Shown piece after piece: positions 9,160-18,188 of a stretch of 64,000 bases of DNA. Position 1 is the stretch's first letter. Each line of letters begins with the position of its first letter. The translations under genes and the position numbers were made by a program. Source of the DNA: Ruegeria_C sp041537925 (GTDB lineage: Bacteria > Pseudomonadota > Alphaproteobacteria > Rhodobacterales > Rhodobacteraceae); NCBI RefSeq assembly GCF_041537925.1, contig NZ_JBGOSH010000013.1:1-64000 (forward strand), read 5' to 3'. The notes beneath the pieces are model-generated. The model was not told where the DNA came from and did not search any database. It saw only the letters and a program-made list of their open reading frames with translations.

Positions 9160-10029
9160 ATGGAACAGATACTAGCAAATGGCATCTATCTGGGCGCGCA
9201 ATATGCGATGATTGCCCTAGGACTGACGCTGATATTCGCCCTTATGAATGTACTGAATTTTGCCCATGGGCAGATGTATGTTCTTGGCGGCTTTGTCACC
9301 TATACCTTTTATGGGCAACTTGGTTGGCCATTCGTACTTGCGCTGCTGGCGTCTTGCATCACGCTTGCCGTACTCGGCGCGCTGATTGAACGGTTCCTGT
9401 TTGCACCGGTCATACGACGATCTTCCCGCGAGGAAAGCACGATGTTGCTGGCGGCGGGGCTGGCGTTCTTGTTCGATGCGGTAATCTTGCTGGTCTTTGG
9501 CGAGAAACAACGCGGTGTTCCTAAGATCGTCGACGGCGTCTTCAATTGGGACTTCAGGCTGATCATGCCATATGACCGCATCTTGATCTGCGTTCTGGCT
9601 ATTTTGTCGATCGTCTCATTCATCCTGTTCATGCAATATTCCAGAACCGGCCGCGCCCTGCGTGCGCTGGCCCAAGACCGCACGGCCGCGCAGCTGATGG
9701 GGGTCAATGTCGCTCGCTATTCGATGATCGGCTTCGCCCTAGGCGCAATGCTGGCGGGTCTGGTCGGAGGGTTGCTGGTGACCATCACAGGGGTCAATTT
9801 GGGGATGGGCGGACCAACCTCGATCAAGGCTTTCATGATGGTGATGATCGGTGGAGCGGGCGTGATTTCCGGCGCGATCGCCGGTGGTATCATCCTCGGC
9901 TTTTTGGAAGCCATCGGTTTGGCCGTCCTCTCGCAATATGGCGACATCACCTATCTGCTGATTTTCGTATCGCTGATGATTTTCCTGGCCATTCGACCGC
10001 AGGGGTTGATGGGCAAGCCGTGGGGATAA
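9160..10029 (+). CDS. LivH-type ABC permease
   Basis: A 289-residue inner-membrane permease of the branched-chain amino acid/urea family. Many hydrophobic segments are visible, with the family hallmarks GLTLIFALMNVLNFAHGQMY near the N-terminus and the motif GRALRALAQDRTAAQLMGV (about residue 167 on), which is the coupling loop to the ATPase. The C-terminal part, GGAGVISGAIAGGIILGFLE, is also typical. It pairs with the LivM-type permease encoded 5 bp downstream. Gene order and spacing make co-transcription nearly certain. Confidence 0.9.
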   Translation: MEQILANGIYLGAQYAMIALGLTLIFALMNVLNFAHGQMYVLGGFVTYTFYGQLGWPFVLALLASCITLAVLGALIERFLFAPVIRRSSREESTMLLAAGLAFLFDAVILLVFGEKQRGVPKIVDGVFNWDFRLIMPYDRILICVLAILSIVSFILFMQYSRTGRALRALAQDRTAAQLMGVNVARYSMIGFALGAMLAGLVGGLLVTITGVNLGMGGPTSIKAFMMVMIGGAGVISGAIAGGIILGFLEAIGLAVLSQYGDITYLLIFVSLMIFLAIRPQGLMGKPWG

Positions 10030-10033
10030 TGCA

Positions 10034-11020
10034 GTGCCTAAACTTAACATGATCCAATGGGCCAGTCTGGCGGTGTTTGTATTGGCAATCTTCGCTGTGG
10101 TGCCTGCGCTTATCGCAGCCCTTGGCCGGACCGATCTATATTACACCCTCACAGCAGTTGCGTTGTTGTCAATCGCCAGCGCAGGTGTTTGGCTGACTTT
10201 CTATATCGGTCGTATCAATATCGGTCAGGGTGCCTTTGCCCTGATTGGGGCCTATGTCTCTGCCATTCTGGTGACTAAGGCGGGCATGTCTTTCTGGCTG
10301 TCCTTGCCGCTGGCCGGGTTGTTCGCTGCCGCCGTGGCGATTGTGATCGGCGTTCCGATCCTGAGATTGCGCGGCGTATATTTCGCCATGATCTCGCTGG
10401 TGCTGACGCAGGTGGTCACACTGACAACGTTGGCCCTGCCAATCACCAACGGGGCAAAGGGTATCACATCGATCCCGCTGCCTGGAGGCGTGTCGATCTT
10501 GGGTCTGACACTGATCCCAGATTTTGCAACGCTTGAGAACCCGAGACTAGCTTTCTACTACGCTGCCTGTGTGCTGATGGTGCTGACCTTCGCGGCCATG
10601 TACCGGCTGGTCAACTCGCGCCTCGGGCATCTGTGCCGGTCAATGCAGCAGAACGAGGAACTGGCCAGTTCGATCGGTGTTAATATCTCGTATATCCGCG
10701 TCATCGTCTTTGCGATTTCATCCTTTCTGGGCGGCATTGGCGGGGCTATGTTTGGCTCGATCGCGCAATCGGTTTATCCATCCAGTTTTCAGGTCGCTGA
10801 CAGTGTGAATTTCATGCTGAACTGTTTCCTTGGTGGGCTTGGCTATGTGTTTGGTCCGATGCTTGGCACGTTGGTTCTGTATTTCGGCTGGGACCTGCTG
10901 TTCGAACTCGGTCGCTTCCAGTTGCTGGCCTATTCCAGCATGCTAATCATCCTGATGCTGTTTTTGCCCAATGGGCTGCTCAGCCTGCGGTTGCCCGGCA
11001 GGAAAGGAGCGGGCAAATGA
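10034..11020 (+). CDS. LivM-type ABC permease
   Basis: A 328-residue inner-membrane permease. Hydrophobic helices span the protein, with the LivM pattern YTLTAVALLSIASAGVWLTF, then INIGQGAFALIGAYVSA, and the cytoplasmic coupling motif SRLGHLCRSMQQNEELASSI where LivM proteins carry GRxLxAIRENE-like residues. GTG at 10034 is used; an ATG 15 nt further in (MIQWASLAV) is possible. It overlaps the downstream ATPase gene by 4 bp (ATGA), a mark of translational coupling. Confidence 0.88.
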   Translation: MPKLNMIQWASLAVFVLAIFAVVPALIAALGRTDLYYTLTAVALLSIASAGVWLTFYIGRINIGQGAFALIGAYVSAILVTKAGMSFWLSLPLAGLFAAAVAIVIGVPILRLRGVYFAMISLVLTQVVTLTTLALPITNGAKGITSIPLPGGVSILGLTLIPDFATLENPRLAFYYAACVLMVLTFAAMYRLVNSRLGHLCRSMQQNEELASSIGVNISYIRVIVFAISSFLGGIGGAMFGSIAQSVYPSSFQVADSVNFMLNCFLGGLGYVFGPMLGTLVLYFGWDLLFELGRFQLLAYSSMLIILMLFLPNGLLSLRLPGRKGAGK

Positions 11021-11799
11021 GCCATCTTCTGGAAGTCCGCCATGTTACCAAGAAATTCGGAGGATTGACCGCCAACAGCGACATTTCATTCAACGTCAAT
11101 GAAAACGAGATTCTGTCGGTGATCGGGCCAAACGGGGCGGGTAAGAGCACCCTGTTCAAGATGATCTCCTCTTTCCTGCCCACAACGACGGGTGAGGTGC
11201 TGTACAAGGGCGAGAGAATCTCGAACCTGAAACCACACGTGGTGGCGCGCAAGGGTGTGGTTCGCACGTTCCAGGAAACGACGATCTTTAAGTCAATGAC
11301 AGTGCGCGAAAGCATCATCGTGGCCCAACACCTGCGGGCCAGAGCCTCGTTGGCGGGGTATTTCTGGGGCACCAGGACCGCGCATGAGGATGTCGACAGC
11401 TTCGGGCAATATGCCGATGATCTGATCGAATTCCTGGGCATGACAGAGATCGCCAATGAACAGGCGTCGAACCTGCCGCAAGGCAACCTGCGGGCGCTGG
11501 GGATCGCCATTGGTCTGGCCACTGATCCCAAGGTACTGCTGTTGGATGAGCCATTTGCCGGAATGAACCACGATGAGACCATGAAAATGGTCAATCTGGT
11601 GCGCAAAGTGCGGGATGACCGGGGTGTCACCGTAATGCTGGTGGAACACGACATGCCAGCGGTGATGAATATTTCCGACCGGATTGTCGTCCTTAACTTT
11701 GGTGAGATGATCGCCGAGGGCACGCCAGAAGAAATCCAGAACAACGAAAAGGTTATCGAAGCCTATCTGGGCAGCGAAGATGACGAGATCGGGATCTGA
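11017..11799 (+). CDS. LivG-type ABC ATPase
   Basis: A 260-residue ATP-binding subunit. Walker A is GPNGAGKST, the Q-loop lies in RTFQETTIFKSMT, Walker B is KVLLLDEPFAG, and the switch histidine is in VEHDMP. The signature region reads LPQGNLRALGIA rather than the LSYGQQRRLEIA common in LivG, a modest divergence. The insertion between Q-loop and signature, longer than in LivF, identifies the LivG member of the pair. The start codon overlaps the livM-like stop codon. Confidence 0.9.
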   Translation: MSHLLEVRHVTKKFGGLTANSDISFNVNENEILSVIGPNGAGKSTLFKMISSFLPTTTGEVLYKGERISNLKPHVVARKGVVRTFQETTIFKSMTVRESIIVAQHLRARASLAGYFWGTRTAHEDVDSFGQYADDLIEFLGMTEIANEQASNLPQGNLRALGIAIGLATDPKVLLLDEPFAGMNHDETMKMVNLVRKVRDDRGVTVMLVEHDMPAVMNISDRIVVLNFGEMIAEGTPEEIQNNEKVIEAYLGSEDDEIGI

Positions 11800-11802
11800 G
11801 CC

Positions 11803-12525
11803 ATGACAAAGATGTTAGATTTCAAAGACGTCGAGCTCTACTACGATCACGTCTATGCGCTGAAAGGCGTGTCGCTCGAACTGAAGCAAGGCGAAACGGT
11901 GGCTCTGATCGGTGCCAATGGCGCGGGCAAAAGCTCGATCCTGCGGGCGATCACCGGGTTGGCCAAAATCAAATCCGGTTCGGTCGCGTTTGAGGGTGAA
12001 TACATCGCCGGCACAAACCCGGCCGAGATCGTCTCGAAGGGCATCGCCATGGTGCCGGAAGGGCGGCGCGTGTTTCCTTATATGTCGGTGAAAGACAACC
12101 TGCTGATGGGGGCCTTTACCCGCTCGGACAAGGCTGATGTTCAGAGCACACTGGATTCAGTTTTGGAAAGATTTCCGCGTCTGAAGGAGCGTTATTCCCA
12201 ATCTGCGGGAACCTTGTCGGGTGGCGAACAGCAGATGATGGTTATTGGCCGGGCGCTGATGGCCAAGCCCCGGCTGCTGCTGCTGGATGAGCCTTCGCTG
12301 GGGATTGCTCCCAAGCTGGTGCAAGACATTGCTCGGTCTATCGTGGCAATCAACCGCGACGAAGGCGTGTCGGTTCTGTTGGTCGAGCAGAACTCGCGTA
12401 TGGCGTTGTCGATTTCGCACCGCGCCTATGCGTTGACCACTGGAAATGTGGTGATCTCGGGCAATTCAAAAGAGCTTTTGACCGATCCCCGGATCAAGGC
12501 CGCCTATCTGGGCGGAGAAGTGTGA
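11803..12525 (+). CDS. LivF-type ABC ATPase
   Basis: A 240-residue ATP-binding subunit. Walker A is GANGAGKSS, the signature LSGGEQQMMVIGRALMAKP is canonical, Walker B is RLLLLDEPSLGIAP, and the switch region LLVEQNSRMAL is typical of LivF. It starts 4 bp after the LivG-type gene, and the racemase gene begins 8 bp after its stop. With the two permeases and the binding protein it completes an importer of the hydrophobic/amide amino acid class. Confidence 0.9.
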   Translation: MTKMLDFKDVELYYDHVYALKGVSLELKQGETVALIGANGAGKSSILRAITGLAKIKSGSVAFEGEYIAGTNPAEIVSKGIAMVPEGRRVFPYMSVKDNLLMGAFTRSDKADVQSTLDSVLERFPRLKERYSQSAGTLSGGEQQMMVIGRALMAKPRLLLLDEPSLGIAPKLVQDIARSIVAINRDEGVSVLLVEQNSRMALSISHRAYALTTGNVVISGNSKELLTDPRIKAAYLGGEV

Positions 12526-12532
12526 GGATGCT

Positions 12533-13210
12533 GTGAAACTGCTTGTAGTCAATCCCAACACCACCAGTTCCATGACACGCAAGATAGAGGCGGCGGCCCG
12601 CACTGTTGCAGACCCTGAAACCGAGATTGTTGCCGTCAACTCGCAGGACGGTCCGGCCAGTATTCAGGGCTATCTGGACGTCTCAATATGTCTGCCCGGC
12701 CTGTTGGATGTGGTCAAGCAATACCCGGATGTCGATGGGATCGTCGTGGCCTGCTTCGACGACACCGGTGTCGATGCCGTGCGTTGCGTCACCTCAGCCC
12801 CGGTCATCGGGGTTGGCGAGGCCGCGTATCACGCGGCCTCGATGATCAGCCCGAAATTCAGCGTCATTACCACATTGTCCCGCTCACTTGCAGGGTTAGA
12901 GGCGAACCTGTTGCGCTACGGTCTTGACCGCCGCTGTGTTCGGGTTCGCGCGTCAGACGTGCCGGTTCTGATGCTTGAGGAGAATGATCCCAAAACTGTC
13001 GACAAAATCAGAACTGAAATACGGGCTGCGATTGACGAAGATAGGGCTGAAGCCATTGTTCTGGGTTGTGCTGGCATGACGGATCTGATGACGAACCTGT
13101 CCGAAGAATTCGGCCTGCCCATTGTCGATGGCGTTGCTTGTGCCGTGGCTTTTGTCGAAGCCCTGGTCAAAGCCAAACTGACAACATCAAAACTGTGTTC
13201 TTATTCCTAA
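12533..13210 (+). CDS. Asp/Glu/hydantoin racemase family protein
   Basis: A 225-residue racemase. The N-terminus LLVVNPNTTSSMTRKI is the hallmark of hydantoin racemases. The two catalytic cysteines of the family are present as VACFDDTG (Cys74) and LGCAGM (Cys179). The predicted reaction is interconversion of D- and L-5-substituted hydantoins, or of related amino acid derivatives, by two-base proton transfer. The GTG start is preceded by a GAGGA-like site, 8 bp after the LivF-type stop. No hydantoinase or carbamoylase gene is visible; the region after the stop is destroyed by IS5 and IS6, so downstream catabolic genes may have been lost. Confidence 0.85.
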   Translation: MKLLVVNPNTTSSMTRKIEAAARTVADPETEIVAVNSQDGPASIQGYLDVSICLPGLLDVVKQYPDVDGIVVACFDDTGVDAVRCVTSAPVIGVGEAAYHAASMISPKFSVITTLSRSLAGLEANLLRYGLDRRCVRVRASDVPVLMLEENDPKTVDKIRTEIRAAIDEDRAEAIVLGCAGMTDLMTNLSEEFGLPIVDGVACAVAFVEALVKAKLTTSKLCSYS

Positions 13211-13251
13211 AAGGGTGCCGCAGGGCTCTGTCGCATTGTTTGGCGTTGATC

Positions 13252-13592
13252 GACTGTGTTGCGTGGATCAGGCAAGAGGCTAATTTGCCCCATACCCCAA
13301 CACTTTAGAAGGCGCGTTCATACTCCGCAAAACCGAGACCAGTCATGCGGTTGAGCGCCTTTGATGCGATTTTCGCCTCGCCAATTTGATTGTCAGAACC
13401 ACGCGCTTGCAGGCGATCGCCGATAACCTGTTTCCACCTGCCGATCTGGGCTTCAACCCGCGATCTCTCGTTGTATCCTGTCTTCGTTTGCCAGTGCATT
13501 CTGCCATGTCTAGCGATAGCATTGATGTGTTGATTGCGCTGTGCATTCTCGCCGTGAATCGCGTTCTTCGGAGGAGGAGGAGTAATGATCTC
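13252..13592 (-). mobile_element. IS5-family C-terminal relic
   Basis: The terminal repeat GACTGTGTTGCGTGGATC (13252-13269) is followed, on the minus strand, by the last ~95 codons of the IS5 transposase. They end at TAA (13305-13307) and contain QVIGDRLQARG, IASKALNRMTGLG and ENAQRNQHINAIARHGRM. The reading frame is open but cut at 13593, where an IS6 element begins. The N-terminal two thirds are missing. Confidence 0.85.
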
Positions 13593-14401
13593 GGTATTGC
13601 CAAGTTTTTCCGGCGGAGAGATCTCGCTAGGTCGCGCTTATGCACATCCCAACGATTATGCCGGGCCTGAAGGGTTTTCGCTTTCCTCGTGAGATCATTG
13701 CCTATGCGGTTTGGGCTTACCATCGCTTTGCGTTGAGCACAGCTGACGTCGCGGATCTGTTGGCTTCTAGGGGCGTGATCTTCAGCCGGGAAACAGTCCG
13801 GCTTTGGGCCAATCGCTTCGGTCGCCACTTTGCAGGTTGCATCCGCCGTGATCGTCCGCTGCCACACGACAAGTGGCACATGGACGAGGCTGTGATCATA
13901 ATGCGCGGCAAGAAGCACTGGCTGTGGCGCGCGCTCGCCGCAAATGGCGATGTGCTCGACATTCTCGTGCAAACGCGTCGAAGCGCCAAAGCCGCAAAGC
14001 GCTTATTCAAAGGACTGGTTGCCTAATTTGGCGAACCCAGGGTCGTCATCACCGACAAATTGCGCAGCTATATCAAGCCAATCAAAACACTGGCACCGGT
14101 CGTTGACCGTCGCGCTCACAAAAGTCTAAACAACGCAATCGAGGTGTCGCACCGACCGACCCGAAAACGAGAGAAGATAACGGGCCGGTTCAAGTCTCAT
14201 CGGCAGGCTCAGAGATTTCTGTCTGCGCATGACCAGATCAACCTGATTTTCCGCCCCCGCCGATACCAACTCACTGCAACCTCATACCGCCACGCTCGCT
14301 CTGATGCGTTTAAACTCTGGGGCGACTACACCGCCGAAATGGCAGCCTGAACCTGCCTTTGCCATTGCCTGACAAGCTCACGTCAACAACTTGGCAATAC
14401 C
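13593..14401 (+). mobile_element. IS6-family insertion sequence, different subgroup
   Basis: Inverted repeats GGTATTGCCAAGTT (13593-13606) and AACTTGGCAATACC (14388-14401) bound 809 bp. These termini differ from the GGCTTTGTCGCAAA type of the other two copies, so it is a separate IS6 lineage. No 8-bp target duplication is visible (ATGATCTC left, AGTTCGAT right), consistent with an adjacent deletion on one side. The left end sits inside an IS5 relic. Confidence 0.85.
13640..14350 (+). pseudogene. IS6-family transposase with one nonsense codon
   Basis: A full-length transposase frame of about 236 codons, MHIPTIMPGLKGFRFP to WGDYTAEMAA. It carries the HTH segment FALSTADVADLLASRGV, the DDE-domain start KWHMDEAVIIMRGKKHW, the second Asp in VITDKLRSY, and the Glu-bearing helix NNAIEVSHRPTRKRE. 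A single TAA at 14024-14026 interrupts it after RLFKGLVA, where CAA (Gln) would be expected. Otherwise it looks recent; a point reversion or readthrough would restore it. Confidence 0.85.
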
Positions 14402-14458
14402 AGTTCGATTAATGATGGCCAACCGGTCAAACGTGGCAGGCGTACTTGACGCCTGTTT

Positions 14459-17209
14459 CTATTGGTCCAGAGGTTCCGGTGTCGGCGATTTGCGCATAAG
14501 CGCCCAGCGGTTAAGCCACGCCAGACCCGCCAGAGCCAATCCAAGCGCCAGTAGTGAAAAAACCCGGATCAGCCCTCCCAGACCGGAAATGTCGATCAGA
14601 AACACCTTCGCCACAGCAAGCCCGATTACCGCCAGCCCAGCCTTGCGCATCATATCGGATTGCCGAGCCAGAGACTGGTAGAACAGCAGCCCCCCGATGG
14701 CCAGCAATGTCATCGTGTAAGTGTAAAGCTCGGGCTGACTGACGCCGTTGCCAAAAAACATGCCCGGGGCGCCCTGCCAGAAATGACGAATGACAAGAAC
14801 AAGCCAAAGGGCGGACAATGCCAGCGCACCGACTTGGCAAACATGCTTCAATTTCCGGGGCATCGACCCAATTCGCCATACGGCGAACCCGACGACGGAA
14901 GCCGGGATCAGATAGGCTACTGTCAACGTGTTAAAAACTGCAGGACCAAGAACCGGAGCCGTCGTGTATTCAAACAGCGGATTGGCTACGGACAAGGCAA
15001 CCAGCAATGCTGCAGCACCGGTACATCCGAAAACTACGGCAAGAAAAATGCGGAATGTCTTTAACGCTCCACCCAGTTCCAGCCTCCGCACCTGAGCGAA
15101 TGCAAGAACCAGCCAGATTACCGATGCCAGACCAAGACCCCAGTGGCTGTCTTCCGCACCAACCTCTCCGACGCTCTCCAGCCACCGCAGGAGCAGCAGC
15201 GACAAAAGAATGCCCGCAGTCGACCATGCCGCGCTTTCCAGCATCAGACGGGCCTTGGGGCGCGCCAAAGGACGCAAGAGCCACAAGGACAGAACAAGAC
15301 CCGCCAAAGTGCCGCAATAGGCCAGCAGCATTTCCGGCAACGGCGCCAAACTGGCCCAGTCCAATCCCGGATCCACGACCAGACGGAAACCAAGGGTCGC
15401 GATACCCACCGCGATAAACCAGCTCATCGGGGGCAACGAGAATTTGCGGTCAAGCGCAGCTGCTACCGACACGGTCACCGCCATCGCGACGGTTAAAGCG
15501 GCAGAGCTGAGGACGATGATGCAAGCGAACGCAAGGCAGGACAGGGCCGACAGGGTTACCAGCGCCGCCCGCATCCGATCCTCACCGTCCACGCGCGCAA
15601 AACGCTCCGCCAGAAGGACCATCAGCGCCCCGAGCATCAGCGCGTGCAGCGCCCAGAGATATGCCCCGATGACTTCGGGAGGCCGCCAGCTGACCTCCAG
15701 CACAATGGCCATTGCAGGCGCCAGGACCGCCGCTGCTCCGGCCCAGACCGCGGCATATCGCCCACCGCGGAAGGAACGCCATGCGGCCACAAGAGAAAGC
15801 ACCGCACCAAGCGCCGCCAAAATCGTAACAGCCATTGGATAATCTGCTTCGTTCGTCTCAGAATACGTCGCAGCAAATCTGCGGTAGAGGACACCGCCAA
15901 AGCCCTGATGATATACCAGCCAAAGCAACCCGGCAGCCGGGAAGATTGTAGCGTCCTGCAAGGCGCTCGCGCCGCTGGCCCATGTCATCAACGCAATCGT
16001 TAGCCCGCCCAAAAGCAAAGCATACAGCCAGAACATCGCCTCTGATCCCACCCAGTGAGTACTTACAATAGCCGAACTGGTCAGGACCGCGGCAAAGGCC
16101 AGCCGGGTGGGAAACTCGGGCCACGGATCGCCGGCCTTGCGGCGGACCACTTCGGTCAGCATCCTGCCGTCATGCCTCGGGAAGAGGCTGCGGGCAGGAA
16201 TCGTGATCGCGGCTGCGGCAATTGCCACCAGATAAGCCACGAACCCTGCATCGCTTGAGGGGGACGACAAAACCACCAATCCTGCTGCGGCATAGGCACC
16301 AAACAAACTCAGCACCGAAACCCAGGCCCACTTACGCACGGTATCGATTCCAAGGCCAAGCAATGTGGCGATCAGGAAATAGGCATAAAGCCAAGAAGGA
16401 TCTTCCGAGGACCCGCCCACCAAAAATGGCGCGCCGAAGGCCCCAATCAATCCGACCGCTGCCTGCAGGGGCCCATGATACCAACCCAGAACCACCCCCA
16501 TCAGAGCAATCGCGACCATTGCGCCAAGCGCTGTTTCGGGTCCGATCAGACCGTACATCTGCCGTGCCGCGAGAATGCCACCAAACAATGTGACAAGCCC
16601 TGCGCCCGAAAAGACGGACGGAAGATAGGCCGTTGCCGAGTTTTCATCATCTCCGAAACGGCGGCGCACGACCTCACCCGCGATGATCAGCAGCGTTCCA
16701 AAAACCAGTGCGGCGGCAACGCGCGCCGTCGGTGGCAACAATCCGTTTTCGACCCCGTATTGCACAAGGAAAATGCCCGCTAGCGCTAAGGAAAGGGCGG
16801 AAACGGCATAAAACCAATTCTCCCGCAGCCAGAGTCCCAGGGCCTGCAATCGATCCTGCCGGAACACGACAGCGCGCGGTGTCGGCGGGCGAACGCCCTC
16901 ATCCCGATCGGTTTTTTGGGTTGAGACACTAGACGGCTCTTTCGTCGCGGCACGCGTGTGCGCCCACGGCGCAGACCGGCGCATACTCTTGTCCGGTTCT
17001 GAGGTCCGCCTGGCTGGCGCGGCCTGCCTGGCCAAATCTGATCGGGTATCGGACCGGTCCGAGGACGTGGGTTCCCGCTCAATTTCAGTCAGCTGTCTTT
17101 CCAGATTGTCCACGCGCCGCCGCAGGCGGGACTGCCCCACGAGCAAGACGACAATCGTAACGGGAATTGCCACAACAATCAGACCGACAAGAACAAGCAC
17201 CGGTTCCAT
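14459..17209 (-). CDS. DUF2339 polytopic membrane protein
   Basis: A 916-residue protein of the DUF2339 family, unknown function. It has an N-terminal membrane anchor (LVLVGLIVVAIPVTIVVLLVG), a short coiled coil (RLRRRVDNLERQLTEIE), a charged disordered linker (about 45-115), and then more than twenty hydrophobic segments from about residue 130 to the C-terminus. Family hallmarks include ENWFYAVSALSLALAGIFLVQ and the C-terminal GLAVIGLAVAKVFLIDIS. GGAGG lies 6 nt before the ATG. It stands alone between two IS6 copies, which suggests that it was stranded there by IS-mediated rearrangement rather than being part of the neighbouring transport operon. Confidence 0.85.
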   Translation of the reverse strand: MEPVLVLVGLIVVAIPVTIVVLLVGQSRLRRRVDNLERQLTEIEREPTSSDRSDTRSDLARQAAPARRTSEPDKSMRRSAPWAHTRAATKEPSSVSTQKTDRDEGVRPPTPRAVVFRQDRLQALGLWLRENWFYAVSALSLALAGIFLVQYGVENGLLPPTARVAAALVFGTLLIIAGEVVRRRFGDDENSATAYLPSVFSGAGLVTLFGGILAARQMYGLIGPETALGAMVAIALMGVVLGWYHGPLQAAVGLIGAFGAPFLVGGSSEDPSWLYAYFLIATLLGLGIDTVRKWAWVSVLSLFGAYAAAGLVVLSSPSSDAGFVAYLVAIAAAAITIPARSLFPRHDGRMLTEVVRRKAGDPWPEFPTRLAFAAVLTSSAIVSTHWVGSEAMFWLYALLLGGLTIALMTWASGASALQDATIFPAAGLLWLVYHQGFGGVLYRRFAATYSETNEADYPMAVTILAALGAVLSLVAAWRSFRGGRYAAVWAGAAAVLAPAMAIVLEVSWRPPEVIGAYLWALHALMLGALMVLLAERFARVDGEDRMRAALVTLSALSCLAFACIIVLSSAALTVAMAVTVSVAAALDRKFSLPPMSWFIAVGIATLGFRLVVDPGLDWASLAPLPEMLLAYCGTLAGLVLSLWLLRPLARPKARLMLESAAWSTAGILLSLLLLRWLESVGEVGAEDSHWGLGLASVIWLVLAFAQVRRLELGGALKTFRIFLAVVFGCTGAAALLVALSVANPLFEYTTAPVLGPAVFNTLTVAYLIPASVVGFAVWRIGSMPRKLKHVCQVGALALSALWLVLVIRHFWQGAPGMFFGNGVSQPELYTYTMTLLAIGGLLFYQSLARQSDMMRKAGLAVIGLAVAKVFLIDISGLGGLIRVFSLLALGLALAGLAWLNRWALMRKSPTPEPLDQ

Positions 17210-17239
17210 AGAAAACCTCCAGATGAATTGCCGGAATGC

Positions 17240-18002
17240 GGCTTTGTTGCAAATTTTTGGCGTGTTTCAAAGCTTTCGCTTTGACTGGGTGGAGTTATCC
17301 AGCGAGCTCTGCAAATTGACGGAATCCGCTTGTCTAAAGTCCGAGCTGGCCCTTACGAATCATGTTGGCGGTCTCGATGCCCGCAAGTGTCGCTGCAGCT
17401 GAGACGACGCTTTTGAAGCCGAGCATCGGCCTCGTGAGCCGTTTGATGAAACGGTGATCCTGCTCGATCATGTTGTTGACCTCTTTGATCCCGGCTGTGT
17501 TGGTTCTGCTTTTGTCAATGGTGATCCGCTTCAGTATGCCATTGTTGCACAAAGCATTGGCGAAGAATTTCTTTGCAGCCTTGGTGTCTCGCTCCGCTGA
17601 CAGCATGAAATCAAGGGTTTTCCCGTCGCGATTTACTACACGATACAGGTACACCCATTCACCACGCACCGTAAAATAGATCTCATCGATGCGCCAAAAG
17701 TCAGCGGTGTTGTCCTTCCGTTTCTGCGCCTCGTAGGCGGCCTCGGGTGAATACTTCAGGACCCAGCGGTTCAGCGACGCATGATTAACCGACACATCAC
17801 GTTCTGCCATGATCTTTTCCAGGTCGCGGTATGAGACGCCGTACCGGACTTAGATATAGACCGCGAACAGAATCACCGATTGCGGATAGCGCACACATTT
17901 GAAGGAGATCATTGGCATTCCTAAACAATGTCGCAGTCAAACCACCAGTTGGATCAAACAACGCCAAGGTGTTACACGCCGGCCAAGGTTTGCGACAAAG
18001 CC
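17240..18002 (-). mobile_element. IS6-family insertion sequence, decayed copy 2
   Basis: Ends GGCTTTGTTGCAAA (17240-17253) and TTTGCGACAAAGCC (17989-18002) bound 763 bp, about 60 bp shorter than copy 1 because of an internal deletion in the transposase. It is the same subgroup as the 6024-6848 copy but in opposite orientation. No 8-bp target duplication is visible. Its right end cuts an IS5 relic. Confidence 0.85.
17334..17912 (-). pseudogene. IS6-family transposase with a stop and an internal deletion
   Basis: The frame opens at 17912 with MISFKCVRYPQSVILFAVYI and meets TAA at 17850-17852. It resumes VRYGVSYRDLEKIMAERDVS and continues to RKGQLGL at 17334. Compared with copy 1 it lacks about 20 residues after AGIKE (the segment before the NNIIEQDHR motif). 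Both lesions would inactivate it. Confidence 0.82.
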
Positions 18003-18144
18003 ATTCTGAGTAGTTCGCGACCCGATACTTTGCCTTGGGAAACTTGTGGCAACGGGCATCATTGAATTTGTCGGCCATCTACCGTCGCTCGCGTCAGAGG
18101 GAACGTTGGCGATACCGCGACCCAGCGATCCATGCAACACGGTC
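18003..18144 (-). mobile_element. IS5-family N-terminal relic
   Basis: The terminal repeat GATCCATGCAACACGGTC (18127-18144), the 5' untranslated part and the first ~25 transposase codons (MADKFNDARCHKFPKAKYR, start at 18078) remain. The gene is cut at 18003 by the IS6 end. Orientation matches the C-terminal relic at 13252-13592, so the two pieces may be the halves of one IS5 copy. Confidence 0.8.
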
Positions 18145-18188
18145 ACGTCGATCCGTCTGTGGTTTCGCCATTTGTCAACATGACCCAA

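Noticed and set aside
13224..13235. A further IS6 end (GGCTCTGTCGCA)
   Set aside because: Only 12 bp resemble the GGCTTTGTCGCA terminus; no internal IS6 sequence follows, so it may be chance.
6024..18002. A functional IS6 composite transposon
   Set aside because: Both IS6 transposases are broken and no 8-bp duplication was found at the outer ends, so only an old or fortuitous bracket can be claimed.
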